From Micromonospora marina (lineage in GTDB: Bacteria; Actinomycetota; Actinomycetes; Mycobacteriales; Micromonosporaceae), in contig NZ_FMCV01000002.1 of NCBI RefSeq assembly GCF_900091565.1, positions 1 through 64,000 on the forward strand: a stretch of DNA of 64,000 nt. Direction: 5' to 3'. Below are positions 14,701-23,955 of this stretch, piece after piece; positions within the stretch are counted from its first letter, which is position 1; each line of letters opens with the position of its first letter. The translations under genes were made by a program, and so were the position numbers. The notes below the pieces were generated by a model. That model saw nothing but the letters and a program-made list of their open reading frames with translations, made no database searches and was not told where the DNA came from.

Positions 14701-17073
14701 TCAGTCGTCGCCCGCCGTGTCCTGAGCGCGCCGTTGCGGACGTCGGCCGGGCGGGGACTGCGCCTCGGGACCGGGGTCGGGCACCTGTGGCATCGGCCGG
14801 GTGACCGGCCCGTCGCCGGTGACGCGGAGCTGTTCGCCGTGGTGCCACAGCTCCACCGCGTCGCCCGGACCGGCGTCCGGCAGCTCGTAGCGGGCCTGGC
14901 GCCCGGTGAGCGTGACCCGCAGCCGCTGCCCGTGCCGGCGCAGGTGGAACACCAGCCGGGCGATCGGCCCGGGTAGCCGCGGCTCGAAGGAGAGCACACC
15001 CCGGTCGTCGCGCAGCCCGCCGAAGCCCTGCGCCACCACCAGCCAGGCGCCGGCCAGGGACGCGAGGTGCAGCCCGTCGGCGGTCTTGTCGCCGAGGTCG
15101 GCGAGATCCTGCAACGCCGTCTCGGCGAACAGGTCGTACGCCAGGTCGAGGTGCCCGACCTCGGCGGCGAGGATCGCCTGCGCGGACGCCGACAGCGACG
15201 AGTCCCGGACGGTCCGCGCCTGGTAGTAGGCGACGTTGCGCGTCTTCTCCTCGGCGGTGAAATCCCCCGGACAGCGCAGCATGGCCAGCACCAGGTCGGC
15301 CTGCTTGACCACCTGCTTGCGGTACAGCTCCAGGTAGGGGAAGTGCAGCAGCAGCGGGTAGTCGTCCTCACCGGTGCCGGCGAAGTCCCACTCCGGTTGT
15401 GCGGTGAATCCGGCCGACTGCTCGTGCACGCCGCGCTTGCCGTCGTAGGGGACGGACATCGCGTCGGCGGCAGCCCGCCAGCCGGCCACCTCGGCGGCGT
15501 CGACGCCGAGCCGCGCGGCCACCTCCGGGCAGTCCTGGACGGCGTCGGCGGCGCCGCGCAGGTTGCGCCGGGCCATGAGGTTGGTGAAGACGTTGTCGTC
15601 CACCAGCGCGGAGTACTCGTCCGGGCCGGTGACGCCGGTCAGGTGGAACGCGCCGTCGTCGTCGAAGTGGCCGTAGCCGTGCCACAGCCGGGCGGTCTCG
15701 ATCAGCACCTCGGCCCCGCACTCGGCGAGGAACGCGGTGTCGCCGGTGGTGGCGACGTACCGCAGCACCGCGTCGGCGATGTCGGCGTTGACGTGCAGGC
15801 CCGCGCTGCCGGCCGGCCAGTAGCCGGAGCACTCCCGGCCGCTGAGCGTCCGCCACGGGTAGGTGGCACCGGTCAGGCGCAGCTCGGCCGCGCGGTCGCG
15901 GGCCTCGGGCAGGTGGGCGTGCCGCCAGCGCAGCGCCGAGCGGGCCAGTTCCGGTGCCAGGTACGTCAGCACCGGCAGCACGTAGCCCTCGGTGTCCCAG
16001 AGCACGTGCCCGTCGTAGCCGTTGCCGGTCAGCCCCTTGGCCGGGATGGTCCGGTCGCCGTCGGCGCGGCCGGACTGGAGCAGGTGGAACACGGAGAACC
16101 GCACCGCGAGCTGCAGCTCCGGGTCGCCGTCCAGCTCGACGTCGGCGGTGGCCCATGCCGCGTCGAGCGCGGCGCGCTGCTCGGCGAGCAGCGCGTCGAA
16201 CCCGTCGTCGCGGGCCGTGGCCGCCTCCGCGACGACCAGTTCGGCCAGTTCGCCGGCCGGGGTGCCGTCGACGCCCGTGTACTCGTGGGCGGCGAACCGG
16301 GTGACCCGGATCCGCTCGCCGGGGCGTACCGGGCCGGACAGCGCCAGCCGGAACCGGTCGGCGGTCAGTTCGGTGTCGGTGGCGACCTCGTCGGCCGCCT
16401 CGACCCGGTGCGCGACCGCCACGGCGACCCGCTGGCGGCTGCGCCCGGTGCGGTGCACGAGCACACCGTCGAGGCCGTCGTCGCGGCGGATCTCGCCGGT
16501 GAGCGGGTCGTGGATCACCGAGGCGGCCCGGGGGTCGTCGGCGCGTTCCGGCACCCGCTGGTTGGCGAGCAGGTCGGCGCCGACCCGCAGCCGGACCGGC
16601 TCGTCCAGCGGCTCGACCGTCCAGTCGAGCGCGGCGACCGGACGGCGGGTGAGCGAGACCAGGCGGGTGCTGCGAATCCGCACGCCCCGGCCGCCCGGCG
16701 AGACCCACTCGGTCTCCCGGCGGACCACCCCGGCGCGCAGATCCAGTTCCTGGTGGTGCCGCCGGATCGTGCCGGTGCGCAGGTCGAGTGGCTCGTCGTC
16801 GACCCAGAGCCGGATCAGGGCGGCGTTCGGCGCGCTGATCACGGTGTCGCTGCGTTCCGGGAACGCGTACCCGCTCTCCGGGTAGATCAGCTCGTGCTGC
16901 TCGTGGAACCCGTTGAGGTAGCTGCCGGGCATGCCGCAGGGCTCGCCCTCGTCGAGCGTCGCCCGCCAGCCCACCCAGCCGTTGGCGAGTGTGAAGACGG
17001 ATTCCGTCTCGCCCAGCCGGTCCAGGTCCGCGCTGGTACGCCGGATCCGCCATCCGTCGTCGCCGTGCGACAC
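14701..17073 (-). CDS. Glycoside hydrolase family 65 (disaccharide phosphorylase)
   Basis: The 790-residue length and sequence fit GH65: an N-terminal beta-sandwich (opening with WRIRR and VFTLANGWVGWRATLDEGEP), then an (alpha/alpha)6 barrel with GHVLWDTEGYVLPVL and the catalytic-acid motif TGVTGPDEY, where Glu486 is the expected general acid. GH65 enzymes phosphorolyse maltose, trehalose, kojibiose or nigerose to beta-glucose 1-phosphate; the substrate cannot be told here. I chose the GTG preceded by GGAGGGG. No beta-phosphoglucomutase gene, the usual partner, is next to it. A short C-terminal tail beyond the sandwich is rich in Pro, Arg and Gln. Confidence 0.9.
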   Translation of the reverse strand: MSHGDDGWRIRRTSADLDRLGETESVFTLANGWVGWRATLDEGEPCGMPGSYLNGFHEQHELIYPESGYAFPERSDTVISAPNAALIRLWVDDEPLDLRTGTIRRHHQELDLRAGVVRRETEWVSPGGRGVRIRSTRLVSLTRRPVAALDWTVEPLDEPVRLRVGADLLANQRVPERADDPRAASVIHDPLTGEIRRDDGLDGVLVHRTGRSRQRVAVAVAHRVEAADEVATDTELTADRFRLALSGPVRPGERIRVTRFAAHEYTGVDGTPAGELAELVVAEAATARDDGFDALLAEQRAALDAAWATADVELDGDPELQLAVRFSVFHLLQSGRADGDRTIPAKGLTGNGYDGHVLWDTEGYVLPVLTYLAPELARSALRWRHAHLPEARDRAAELRLTGATYPWRTLSGRECSGYWPAGSAGLHVNADIADAVLRYVATTGDTAFLAECGAEVLIETARLWHGYGHFDDDGAFHLTGVTGPDEYSALVDDNVFTNLMARRNLRGAADAVQDCPEVAARLGVDAAEVAGWRAAADAMSVPYDGKRGVHEQSAGFTAQPEWDFAGTGEDDYPLLLHFPYLELYRKQVVKQADLVLAMLRCPGDFTAEEKTRNVAYYQARTVRDSSLSASAQAILAAEVGHLDLAYDLFAETALQDLADLGDKTADGLHLASLAGAWLVVAQGFGGLRDDRGVLSFEPRLPGPIARLVFHLRRHGQRLRVTLTGRQARYELPDAGPGDAVELWHHGEQLRVTGDGPVTRPMPQVPDPGPEAQSPPGRRPQRRAQDTAGDD

Positions 17074-17183
17074 GTGCCCCTCCCGAGTCCGAAGCCTGGA
17101 CCGCCACCGAACCAGACCCGGCTGGGAGGTGGCTGAAACTGAGGTACCCGTGGGTGCCGCCGCCCGCACCTGGGGGTGGCCGA

Positions 17184-17960
17184 TCACACGCTGACGAGCA
17201 TCAGCGTGGCGGCGGTGCCGAGCACCAGGAACGGCCCGAACGGCAGGTGCCCGGACCAGCGGACCCGCCGGGCGGCGAGCAGCACCACGCCGGCCAGCCC
17301 GGCGAGGACGAGCGCGAGCACCAGCCCGGCCACCAGCACCGGCCAGCCGAGCCAGCCGAGCAGCGCGCCCGCGCCGAGCGCCAGCTTGGCGTCGCCGAGG
17401 CCGAACCCGCGCCGCCCGAACAGCAGCGTGGTCGCGGCGAAGCCGCCGCCGAGCGCCAGACCGGCCAGTGCGGCGCGTACCAGCGGGTCCGCGCCCGGAC
17501 CGGCCAGCGCGGCCACCCCGAGCAGCGTCCACGCGCCGGCGGCGGACGGCCAGGTGAGCCGGTCGGGCAGCCGGTGCGCCATCGCGTCCACGATCGTCAT
17601 CGGCACCGCCCAGACCAGCCACCAGGCCAGCGCCAGGCGCGCGGCGGGGGCACCGCCGGCGAACACCGGCACCGCCACCGCGAGCAGCAACGCGGCCTCC
17701 ACCACCGCGGGCGCCGCGCCGACCCGGGCCCGGCAGACCGGGCAGCGGGCGGCGGGGCCGAGCGCCGGCAGCGGCCGGTCCAGCCCGATCGGGGCGCCGC
17801 AGCCGTCGCACGCCGTCCGGTCCGGACACCCCTGCGGTACGGCGTAGCGCGCCACCGCCAGCCGGAGCAGGGGTACGACCGTCAGGGCCGCGACCAGCCG
17901 GGCGCTCGGACGGCGGGCATCGGCCACCGGTCCGGTACGCCGCACCCGTTCAGCCGTCAT
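17184..17960 (-). CDS. Prepilin peptidase (A24 family) for the Tad pilus
   Basis: The 258-residue integral membrane protein carries the two catalytic aspartates of type IV prepilin peptidases: IVDAMAHRLPDRL near residue 128 and the GxGD motif FGLGDAKLALGAG near 195. A CxxC...CxxC loop (CDGCGAPIG and CPVCRARVG), typical of full-length PilD, lies at about 50-80. It should cleave the leader of the pilin-like and TadE-like proteins encoded in the divergent cluster. Its gene points away from that cluster across a 570-bp gap. Confidence 0.85.
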   Translation of the reverse strand: MTAERVRRTGPVADARRPSARLVAALTVVPLLRLAVARYAVPQGCPDRTACDGCGAPIGLDRPLPALGPAARCPVCRARVGAAPAVVEAALLLAVAVPVFAGGAPAARLALAWWLVWAVPMTIVDAMAHRLPDRLTWPSAAGAWTLLGVAALAGPGADPLVRAALAGLALGGGFAATTLLFGRRGFGLGDAKLALGAGALLGWLGWPVLVAGLVLALVLAGLAGVVLLAARRVRWSGHLPFGPFLVLGTAATLMLVSV

Positions 17961-18531
17961 GCCGGCTCCTCCGTCCGGTCGCCGCGCGTTCCATCGCGGA
18001 GCACGCAGAGTGATTTATCGGTGGTGCGCATGTGACGGCCGGGGCGCGCGGGGAAGTCTGATCCGACGCGGCGGCGGCCGGAAACGAGGCGGGGCGTGCA
18101 CCGCGGCGGACCGGCGGGACGGATCGGACGAGCGGCACGTCTGCCACCCATACCGGCGGCTTCGCGGCGGCTCGTCACCGCCGTCGTGGCGTGTACGGGT
18201 GAGCACACGCCCGCCGGCCCGGAGCCCCGCCGAAGCCCGCTCGTCATCGTGGTGACACACACCGGCCACCACCTCCCGTCTTCACTCACCGTGTTCACGT
18301 GAATTGCCTCTGTTGCATCGGCGGACGTGAGCCTATGCTCGCCCCTTGGGTACGACGCAACCCCCGGATCAATGGGCGTCGGAGGCACGAGGGAACAGCA
18401 TCCACAGCGATCAGTAGAGGTCAATACAAGTGGCGGCGACGGGGCCCGGGGTGACAGTTCCGGGCGCGCTTCCGCATGCCCGGAGCGGTTCGGCGTGATC
18501 GCCCCGGGTCGGCACCGAGGAGGGATCGACG
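17961..18531. other. 570-bp intergenic region between the prepilin peptidase and the Tad cluster
   Basis: No credible gene is visible on either strand. The region must hold divergent promoters for the peptidase and for the lipoprotein that opens the Tad cluster. The last 200 bp have several short complementary segments that could form a structured leader, but they match none of the riboswitch consensus patterns I know. The right end supplies the GAGGAGGG ribosome site of the next gene. Confidence 0.5.
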
Positions 18532-19098
18532 TTGCGCACACGGCAATCCCGCCGATGGGAAATCTTCCTGCTCAGCGTTGCGTTGGTGGTCGGCTCCGCC
18601 GGCTGCGGCACCGAGCCGGAGGCGGCCACCGGTCCGCTGACCGGCCGCGCCGCCGCACCCGCCACCCATTCCAGCGCCGAGGAGAAGGCGGCTGGAAAAG
18701 CGGCTCTGGCCGCCTATTCCGGCTATCTCGACGCGTCCCGGGCAGCCAGCGCGCGCAGCGATCCGTCCCATCCCGCTCTGACCCGTTTTCTGGCTGATCC
18801 ACTGCTGACTCGGGTGCGAATGGCGATTCTCGACGCGAAGGAGCACGGCGCGATGCGTACCGGGAAACTGCTCTCCGACCCCGAGGTCGTGTCGGTCGAC
18901 CTGGCCGCCCGCCCACCCACCGTCGAGATCCAGGACTGCCTGGACGCGAGCGGCTACCGGCTCGTCTACGCCAGAAACGGCAAGGCCGTACCCGGCACCC
19001 GCGGCGGGCGCTACCTGGCCACCGCGACAGCGGTCCGGTACCCGGACGGCCGGTGGCTGGTCAACGGCGGCGCCGCACATCAGGACCAGCCGTGCTGA
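18532..19098 (+). CDS. Lipoprotein at the head of the Tad pilus cluster
   Basis: The 188-residue protein begins with TTG, supported by GAGGAGGG eight bases upstream. It has a lipoprotein signal with lipobox GSAGC near residue 25, so it should be anchored to the outer face of the membrane. The rest is soluble and alpha/beta in character, with no catalytic motif; a segment from about 85 to 188 (VVSVDLAARPPTVEIQDCLD and later WLVNGGA) resembles small periplasmic fold proteins. Its end overlaps the next gene, making it the first gene of the cluster. The function is unknown; an accessory pilus role is inferred. Confidence 0.75.
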   Translation: MRTRQSRRWEIFLLSVALVVGSAGCGTEPEAATGPLTGRAAAPATHSSAEEKAAGKAALAAYSGYLDASRAASARSDPSHPALTRFLADPLLTRVRMAILDAKEHGAMRTGKLLSDPEVVSVDLAARPPTVEIQDCLDASGYRLVYARNGKAVPGTRGGRYLATATAVRYPDGRWLVNGGAAHQDQPC

Positions 19099-20030
19099 CC
19101 TGGGGAGGAAGGGGTGTCCCGGCCCGGCCCGACCGGGCCGGGACACCCCGCCGGCTGCTGCTCGCCGCCGGCCTGGCCGCGCTGCTGACGCTCACCGGCG
19201 CACCCGCCCGTGCCGCCGACCCGGGCGGCGCGTGCCCGCCGGAACAGACCGACTGCGACGTCTGGGACGACGACCCCGGCATCCCCGGCGGAACGGGCGG
19301 CCCGGGTGGCGGCGGGGGCGGCAATGGCGGAGGCACGCCGAAGTGCCAGTGGAACGGCCGGGCCATCCCCTGCTACCACCCGGTGCTCGGCTGGTTCAAC
19401 AACGCCGACGGCTGCTACTACAAGCTTGAGGAGCCGCAGGGCGAGGCGCCTCCCGGCCAACAGTGGTACCAGCTCACCTGCAACGGCGGCGACCTCGGCA
19501 GCATCCGTCGGGTCCCTCTGGACGCGCCGCCGGACGGCTACGGCGCGCCGCCGGACCCGGAGGAACTGGCCCGCCGCGCGCTGGCCTCGATCTCGCTGCT
19601 CCCGCCCCGGGCCGCCGTGGCGCCCCGGCGCAGCCAGGGCCCCGGTCTGGTCGGACTGCCGGTCTGGATGTGGGCCAGCCCGGGTGCCTCGTACTTCGGG
19701 CCGCTGTCCGCGTCCGCCTCCGACCGCGGGCTGACCGTGGAGATCACGGCGAAGGTGGACCGGATCGTCTGGCACATGTCCGACGACATCGACGTCACCT
19801 GCGACGGACCGGGCACGCCGTACCGGGCCGACGGGCCGAGGGCCGGCTCCACCTCGCCCGACTGCGGCCTCGACCAGGGCTATCCGGAGGCCGGCACCTA
19901 CGAGGTGAGCGCCACGACGTTCTGGACCGTCGAGTGGTCCGGCGGCGGGGAGAGCGGCGTCATCGCCCAGAGCCGGTCCAGCGGCGTCGTCCCGGTACAG
20001 ATCAACGAGCTTCAGGTGGTGACCCGATGA
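19092..20030 (+). CDS. Secreted protein of the Tad cluster, unknown function
   Basis: The GTG start overlaps the preceding stop by seven bases. A signal peptide with a clear core (LLLAAGLAALLTLTGAPARA) ends near residue 36. A Gly-rich linker (about 55-75) and a Cys-containing segment (CQWNGRAIPCYHPVLGWFNN) follow, suggesting disulfides. The C-terminal two-thirds is beta-rich and ends ELQVVTR. It has no known domain that I recognise. Its stop overlaps the CpaB-like gene (ATGA), so it belongs to the pilus operon and may be an extracellular assembly or adhesion factor. Confidence 0.75.
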   Translation: MLTWGGRGVPARPDRAGTPRRLLLAAGLAALLTLTGAPARAADPGGACPPEQTDCDVWDDDPGIPGGTGGPGGGGGGNGGGTPKCQWNGRAIPCYHPVLGWFNNADGCYYKLEEPQGEAPPGQQWYQLTCNGGDLGSIRRVPLDAPPDGYGAPPDPEELARRALASISLLPPRAAVAPRRSQGPGLVGLPVWMWASPGASYFGPLSASASDRGLTVEITAKVDRIVWHMSDDIDVTCDGPGTPYRADGPRAGSTSPDCGLDQGYPEAGTYEVSATTFWTVEWSGGGESGVIAQSRSSGVVPVQINELQVVTR

Positions 20031-20695
20031 GTGTCGTGGCAGCCCGCAACGGAACCCCGGTGGAGGCGCCCGTCGCGCCGCCGAAGGTGGTCCGGCAACG
20101 ACGCGTCCGCCCCGGCCTGCTCGGCCTGGCGGTTCTGCTGATCGCCCTCGGCGGGCTGGGCGCGGCGTTCGCGGTCACCTCGGTCCGCTCCACCGGCACG
20201 TACCTGGCGGTGGCCCGGCCGGTCGACGTGGGACAGCAACTCACCGCCGACGACCTGGTGCCGGTACGCGTCTCCGGCGGACGGGAACTCCAGCCGGTAC
20301 CCGCCGACCGGATGGACGAGGTGCTGGCGCTGCGGGCGGCCGTCCGGCTCACCCCGGGCACGCTGCTCACCCCGGCGCAGCTCACCGAGGCCCCGCTGCT
20401 CGGCTCCGGGCAGCAGCAGATCGCACTGGGGCTGGAACCCGAGCAGGTGCCGGCCCGCAAGCTGAACCCCGGCGACAAGGTGCTGCTGGTCAGCACGCCC
20501 TCGAACGCGACCGGCGGCGGCTCCGAGGCGTCCCGCGGCGGCGGCACCCGGTTCGAGGGCACCGTGATCGACACCGCCGCGCCCCAGCACGGTGACGTGG
20601 TGGTCTACCTGGCGCTGGCCGTACGGGACGTGCCGGCGGTCGTGGCGCTCGCCGCGGACGACCGGATCGCGCTCGTCCTCACCGAGGCGGCCTGA
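20027..20695 (+). CDS. cpaB: SAF-domain pilus assembly protein (CpaB/RcpC-like)
   Basis: The 222-residue protein has one membrane anchor at about 28-48 (GLLGLAVLLIALGGLGAAFA), followed by a SAF domain with the characteristic ARPVDVGQQLTADDLVPVRV and later ALRAAVRLTPGTLLTPAQL. SAF proteins of this kind (CpaB/RcpC) sit in the membrane or wall and help guide or stabilise Flp pili. It overlaps genes on both sides by a few bases, in the normal place just before the ATPase genes. Confidence 0.8.
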   Translation: MSVVAARNGTPVEAPVAPPKVVRQRRVRPGLLGLAVLLIALGGLGAAFAVTSVRSTGTYLAVARPVDVGQQLTADDLVPVRVSGGRELQPVPADRMDEVLALRAAVRLTPGTLLTPAQLTEAPLLGSGQQQIALGLEPEQVPARKLNPGDKVLLVSTPSNATGGGSEASRGGGTRFEGTVIDTAAPQHGDVVVYLALAVRDVPAVVALAADDRIALVLTEAA

Positions 20696-21528
20696 TGGCG
20701 ATCATCGCCCTGGTCTCGGCGAAGGGGTCGCCGGGCGTCACCACCGCCGCGCTCGCCGCCGCGCTGAGCTGGCACCGGCGGCTCGTGCTGGCCGAGTGCG
20801 ACCCGGCGGGCGGCTCGATCCTCGCCGGCTACCTCGGCGGGGCGCTCGACGGTCCGCGCGGCATCGGTGAGCTGGCGGTGGGCGAGTTGCGCGACGGCAG
20901 CCTGGAGCATGCGTTCTGGTCCCAGCTGGTCGACCTGGACGCGCCCCGCCGGGAACGGCTGCTGCTGCCCGGGGTGGTGGACCCGGCCCAGGCCGGCAGC
21001 GTGATCCCGCTCTGGCAGCGCTTCGCCGACTACTTCACCGGGCTGGAACGGGGCGAGCCGCCCTACGACGTGCTGGTCGACTGTGGCCGGCTGGCGGTGG
21101 GCGGTACACCGTGGCCGCTGCTGCGGGCCGCCGCGGTGGTACTGCTGGTCACCCGCGCGCACCTGCCCGACCTCTCCGCCACCCGGGCCACCGCCCGCGC
21201 GGTCGAGCGGGATCTCACCGAGCACCGCGTACCGCCCGGCACGCTGCGACTGCTCGTGGTCGGGGACGGGCACGGCACCAGCGAGATCAGCAAGGCGCTG
21301 CGGCTGCCGGTGATCGCCCGCCTGCCGCACGACCCGCGTACCGCCGAGGTGCTCGCCCACGGCGGCACCGTACGGGCCAACCGGCCGCTGATGCGCGCGG
21401 CCGGTGCCCTGGAGGTGCCGGTCCGGGCGCTGCTGGACCGGCGGCGCGCCCGGCTGGCCTGGCCCGGGGTCACCACACCGCGCGCGGTGACCGCGCCGAG
21501 CGTGCCGGGGGTGTCAGGTGCGGTTTGA
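20695..21528 (+). CDS. CpaE/MinD-like ATPase of the Tad cluster
   Basis: The 277-residue protein starts MAIIALVSAKGSPGVTTAAL, a deviant Walker A motif (KGxxGVTT) as in ParA/MinD/CpaE proteins. LAECDPAGGS near 35 is the equivalent of the second motif and VLVDCGRL near 125 is the Walker B region. TadZ/CpaE proteins place the pilus machine in the cell. It lacks an N-terminal receiver-like domain. Its ATG overlaps the preceding stop by one base and its end overlaps the CpaF gene by eleven bases. Confidence 0.8.
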   Translation: MAIIALVSAKGSPGVTTAALAAALSWHRRLVLAECDPAGGSILAGYLGGALDGPRGIGELAVGELRDGSLEHAFWSQLVDLDAPRRERLLLPGVVDPAQAGSVIPLWQRFADYFTGLERGEPPYDVLVDCGRLAVGGTPWPLLRAAAVVLLVTRAHLPDLSATRATARAVERDLTEHRVPPGTLRLLVVGDGHGTSEISKALRLPVIARLPHDPRTAEVLAHGGTVRANRPLMRAAGALEVPVRALLDRRRARLAWPGVTTPRAVTAPSVPGVSGAV

Positions 21529-23059
21529 GCCGGTCTCCCACGACCCACGCGGGCAGCAGCCGGGCGTCGTCTCCACGGTCCCGCCGCTCGCCCCGCCGAA
21601 CGGGCGGCACCACCTCCCCGGCCCGGCGCCCGCCGCACCCCCGGCGCCACCACCACGCCCCCGGGTCGACTTCGCGGTGGTCCGCGAGCTGCGCCGGGAG
21701 CTGAGCGAACGGCTCACCCACTGGCAGCGCGGACGCGAGTTCGACGCCGACGCCGAGGAGGTCGAGCGCGCCCGGCTGGCGGTCGCCGTGGTGTCCGCGT
21801 ACGCCGACTCGGTACGCCGGGCCGGCACGCCGATGGCGGCGGACTCCGAACGGCTGCTGCTCGACCAGGTCACCGCCGAACTCGTCGGGCTGGGCCGGCT
21901 CCAGACGCTGCTCGTCGACGACAGCATCGAGGAGGTGCACATCCTCGGCTGCGACCAGGTACGCATCACCCGGCACGGCGGCGGCGTCGACTGGGCCGAG
22001 CCGATCGCCGAGACCGACGACGAGCTGGTGGAGATCCTCCAGGCGGCGGCCCGCCGGGCCGGGGCCACCGAGCGGTCACTGTCCACCTCGAAGCCCACGC
22101 TCGACCTGCAACTACCGGACGGCAGCCGACTCGCCGCCGTGTTCCTGGTCAGCCACCGCCCGTACGCGGTGATCCGCAAGCACAACACGCTCGACGTGAG
22201 CCTGGAGGACATCGCGGGCGGCCGGCCCGACCTGGACGAGATGATCGACCCGCTGCTGCGCGACTTCCTCCGCGCGTCCCTGCGGGCCGGGCTGAACATC
22301 ATGGTGGCCGGGCTCGCCGGGGCCGGGAAGACCACAGTCATCCGGGCGCTGATGGGCGAGATCCCGGCCGACGAGCCGTACGTGCTGCTGGAGGAGAGCC
22401 GGGAACTCCTGCCGGCCCGGCGCGGGCACAAACACCGGGCGGTGATGAGCTTCGAGTCCCGGGAGGGACACGGCGAGCGCGGCGCGGACGGGCGGCCGGC
22501 GGGTGAAATCAGCATCGCCGACCTGATCCCGGTGTCGCTGCGCATGGGCGTGCTGCGGATCATCGTCGGCGAGGTGCGGTCCCGGGAGATCGTGCCGATG
22601 CTCCAGGCGATGACGACCAGCCGCGGGTCGATGTGCACCATCCACGCGCGTACCCCCTCGGGGGTGAGCGAACGCATCATCGAGCTGGCGCTGTCGCACG
22701 GCCGGGAGATGACTGTCGACCAGGCCCGCCGGATGGCCGGCAACGCGCTCGACCTGATCGTCTACGTGACGGTCGAGGACGAGACCGCGATCGGCGGGCG
22801 CAAGCACCGCTTCGTCTCGCACGTCGAGGAGGTCATCGGCGTCGGCGAGGGCAACCGGATCACCACGACGACCGTCTTCGGTCCCGGCCCGGACGGCCGC
22901 GCGGTCCCCCGCCACCTGCCCGAACGCATCCGCGACCAGCTGCTGCGCGTCGGCTACGACGCCCGCCTGCTCACCCGGTTCGTCGAGGCAGGTGTGGGCG
23001 CCTGGCGGCGGCCCCGGCACACCCGCCTCGGGGCGCGGCCGAGCGGGGGCCCGGCGTGA
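21518..23059 (+). CDS. tadA: Tad/Flp pilus secretion ATPase (CpaF/TadA)
   Basis: The 513-residue protein is a type II/IV secretion ATPase: Walker A GLAGAGKTT at 265-273, the Asp/Glu box region LLEESRELLPARRGHKH, and VGEVRSREIVPMLQAMTTS with the Walker B-like Glu and following His motif (SMCTIHA). An N-terminal domain at about 45-200 matches the N2-type domain of CpaF (VTAELVGLGRLQTLLVDDSI). It should drive pilus extension and possibly retraction as a hexamer at the membrane. The start is GTG within the previous gene. Confidence 0.9.
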   Translation: MRFEPVSHDPRGQQPGVVSTVPPLAPPNGRHHLPGPAPAAPPAPPPRPRVDFAVVRELRRELSERLTHWQRGREFDADAEEVERARLAVAVVSAYADSVRRAGTPMAADSERLLLDQVTAELVGLGRLQTLLVDDSIEEVHILGCDQVRITRHGGGVDWAEPIAETDDELVEILQAAARRAGATERSLSTSKPTLDLQLPDGSRLAAVFLVSHRPYAVIRKHNTLDVSLEDIAGGRPDLDEMIDPLLRDFLRASLRAGLNIMVAGLAGAGKTTVIRALMGEIPADEPYVLLEESRELLPARRGHKHRAVMSFESREGHGERGADGRPAGEISIADLIPVSLRMGVLRIIVGEVRSREIVPMLQAMTTSRGSMCTIHARTPSGVSERIIELALSHGREMTVDQARRMAGNALDLIVYVTVEDETAIGGRKHRFVSHVEEVIGVGEGNRITTTTVFGPGPDGRAVPRHLPERIRDQLLRVGYDARLLTRFVEAGVGAWRRPRHTRLGARPSGGPA

Positions 23060-23955
23060 CGCAGATCGAACTGATCGCCCTGGTCTCCGGCGCGGCCTGC
23101 GTGGCCGGGCTGGTGCTGACTGTCGTCGCGCTCGTCGGCACCCGCCGCCCGCCCGGCCCGGCGGCCGGTGCCGGGCCGGGCCTGAGCCGGCTCTGGACCG
23201 GTTCCGGCGCGAGCCGTGCCGACCAGCGCCGCTACCAGCTCCTGCTCGGTGCCGCGGTGGTTGCCGGGGCGGTGGCGTTCCTGCTCACCGGACTGCCGGT
23301 GGTCGGCCTGCTGGTGGCGCTCGCGGTGCCGGGCGTGCCGTGGCTGTTCGCTGTCGGCCGGGCCGAGCAGCGGGCCATCGCCCGGGTCGAAGCCGTAGGC
23401 GAGTGGGCCCGCCGGCTCAAGGACATCTCGGCCACCGGCCAGGGACTCCAGCAGGCGATCATCGGCACCATCGCCACCGCGCCGGAGGAGATCCAGGAGG
23501 AGGTACGCACGCTCGCCGCCCGCCTCCAGGCCGGCTGGCTGGCCCGCTCCGCCCTGCTCGCCTTCGCCGACGAGATCGCCGACCCGGTCGCCGACCAGGT
23601 GGTGGCCGCGCTGATCCTGCACCTCACCGACCGGGGTGAGCGCCTCGGCGACGTGCTCGGGTCGATCGCCACCGCCGCCTCGGCCGAGGTGGCGACCCGG
23701 CGCGAGGTGGAGGCGAAGCGCACCCAGCCCCGGTTCGCGGTCCGCTTCCTCACCGGCATGACGCTGGCGACGCTCGCGTACGGGCTGGTGAACAGCGACT
23801 ACATCCGTCCCTACGGGACGGTGACCGGTCAACTCGTGATGGCGGTGCTCGGCGCGGCGTTCGTCGGCCTGCTGGTCTGGGTGCGCTCGATGAGCCAGCC
23901 GCCCCGGCCCGCGCGGTTCCTGCCGGCGCCCGACCCGGAGGAGGCGATCGCGTGA
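23056..23955 (+). CDS. tadB: Tad pilus inner-membrane platform protein TadB
   Basis: The 299-residue membrane protein begins at a GTG that overlaps the CpaF stop. It has one N-terminal helix, a pair near 70-110 and a pair near 235-285, with the cytoplasmic T2SF domain between (for example EWARRLKDISATGQGLQQAI and a DRGERLGDVLGSIA segment). TadB pairs with TadC to form the platform that the CpaF ATPase works on. The order tadA-tadB-tadC is canonical. Confidence 0.85.
   Translation: MTQIELIALVSGAACVAGLVLTVVALVGTRRPPGPAAGAGPGLSRLWTGSGASRADQRRYQLLLGAAVVAGAVAFLLTGLPVVGLLVALAVPGVPWLFAVGRAEQRAIARVEAVGEWARRLKDISATGQGLQQAIIGTIATAPEEIQEEVRTLAARLQAGWLARSALLAFADEIADPVADQVVAALILHLTDRGERLGDVLGSIATAASAEVATRREVEAKRTQPRFAVRFLTGMTLATLAYGLVNSDYIRPYGTVTGQLVMAVLGAAFVGLLVWVRSMSQPPRPARFLPAPDPEEAIA

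Noticed and set aside
15067..17136. Long open frame antiparallel to the GH65 gene.
   Set aside because: It shows no domain and only mirrors the GC-rich coding strand; the minus-strand GH65 protein is fully conserved.
18300..18530. Possible cyclic-dinucleotide riboswitch upstream of the Tad lipoprotein.
   Set aside because: Short complementary segments exist but none of the conserved c-di-GMP or c-di-AMP aptamer motifs is present.
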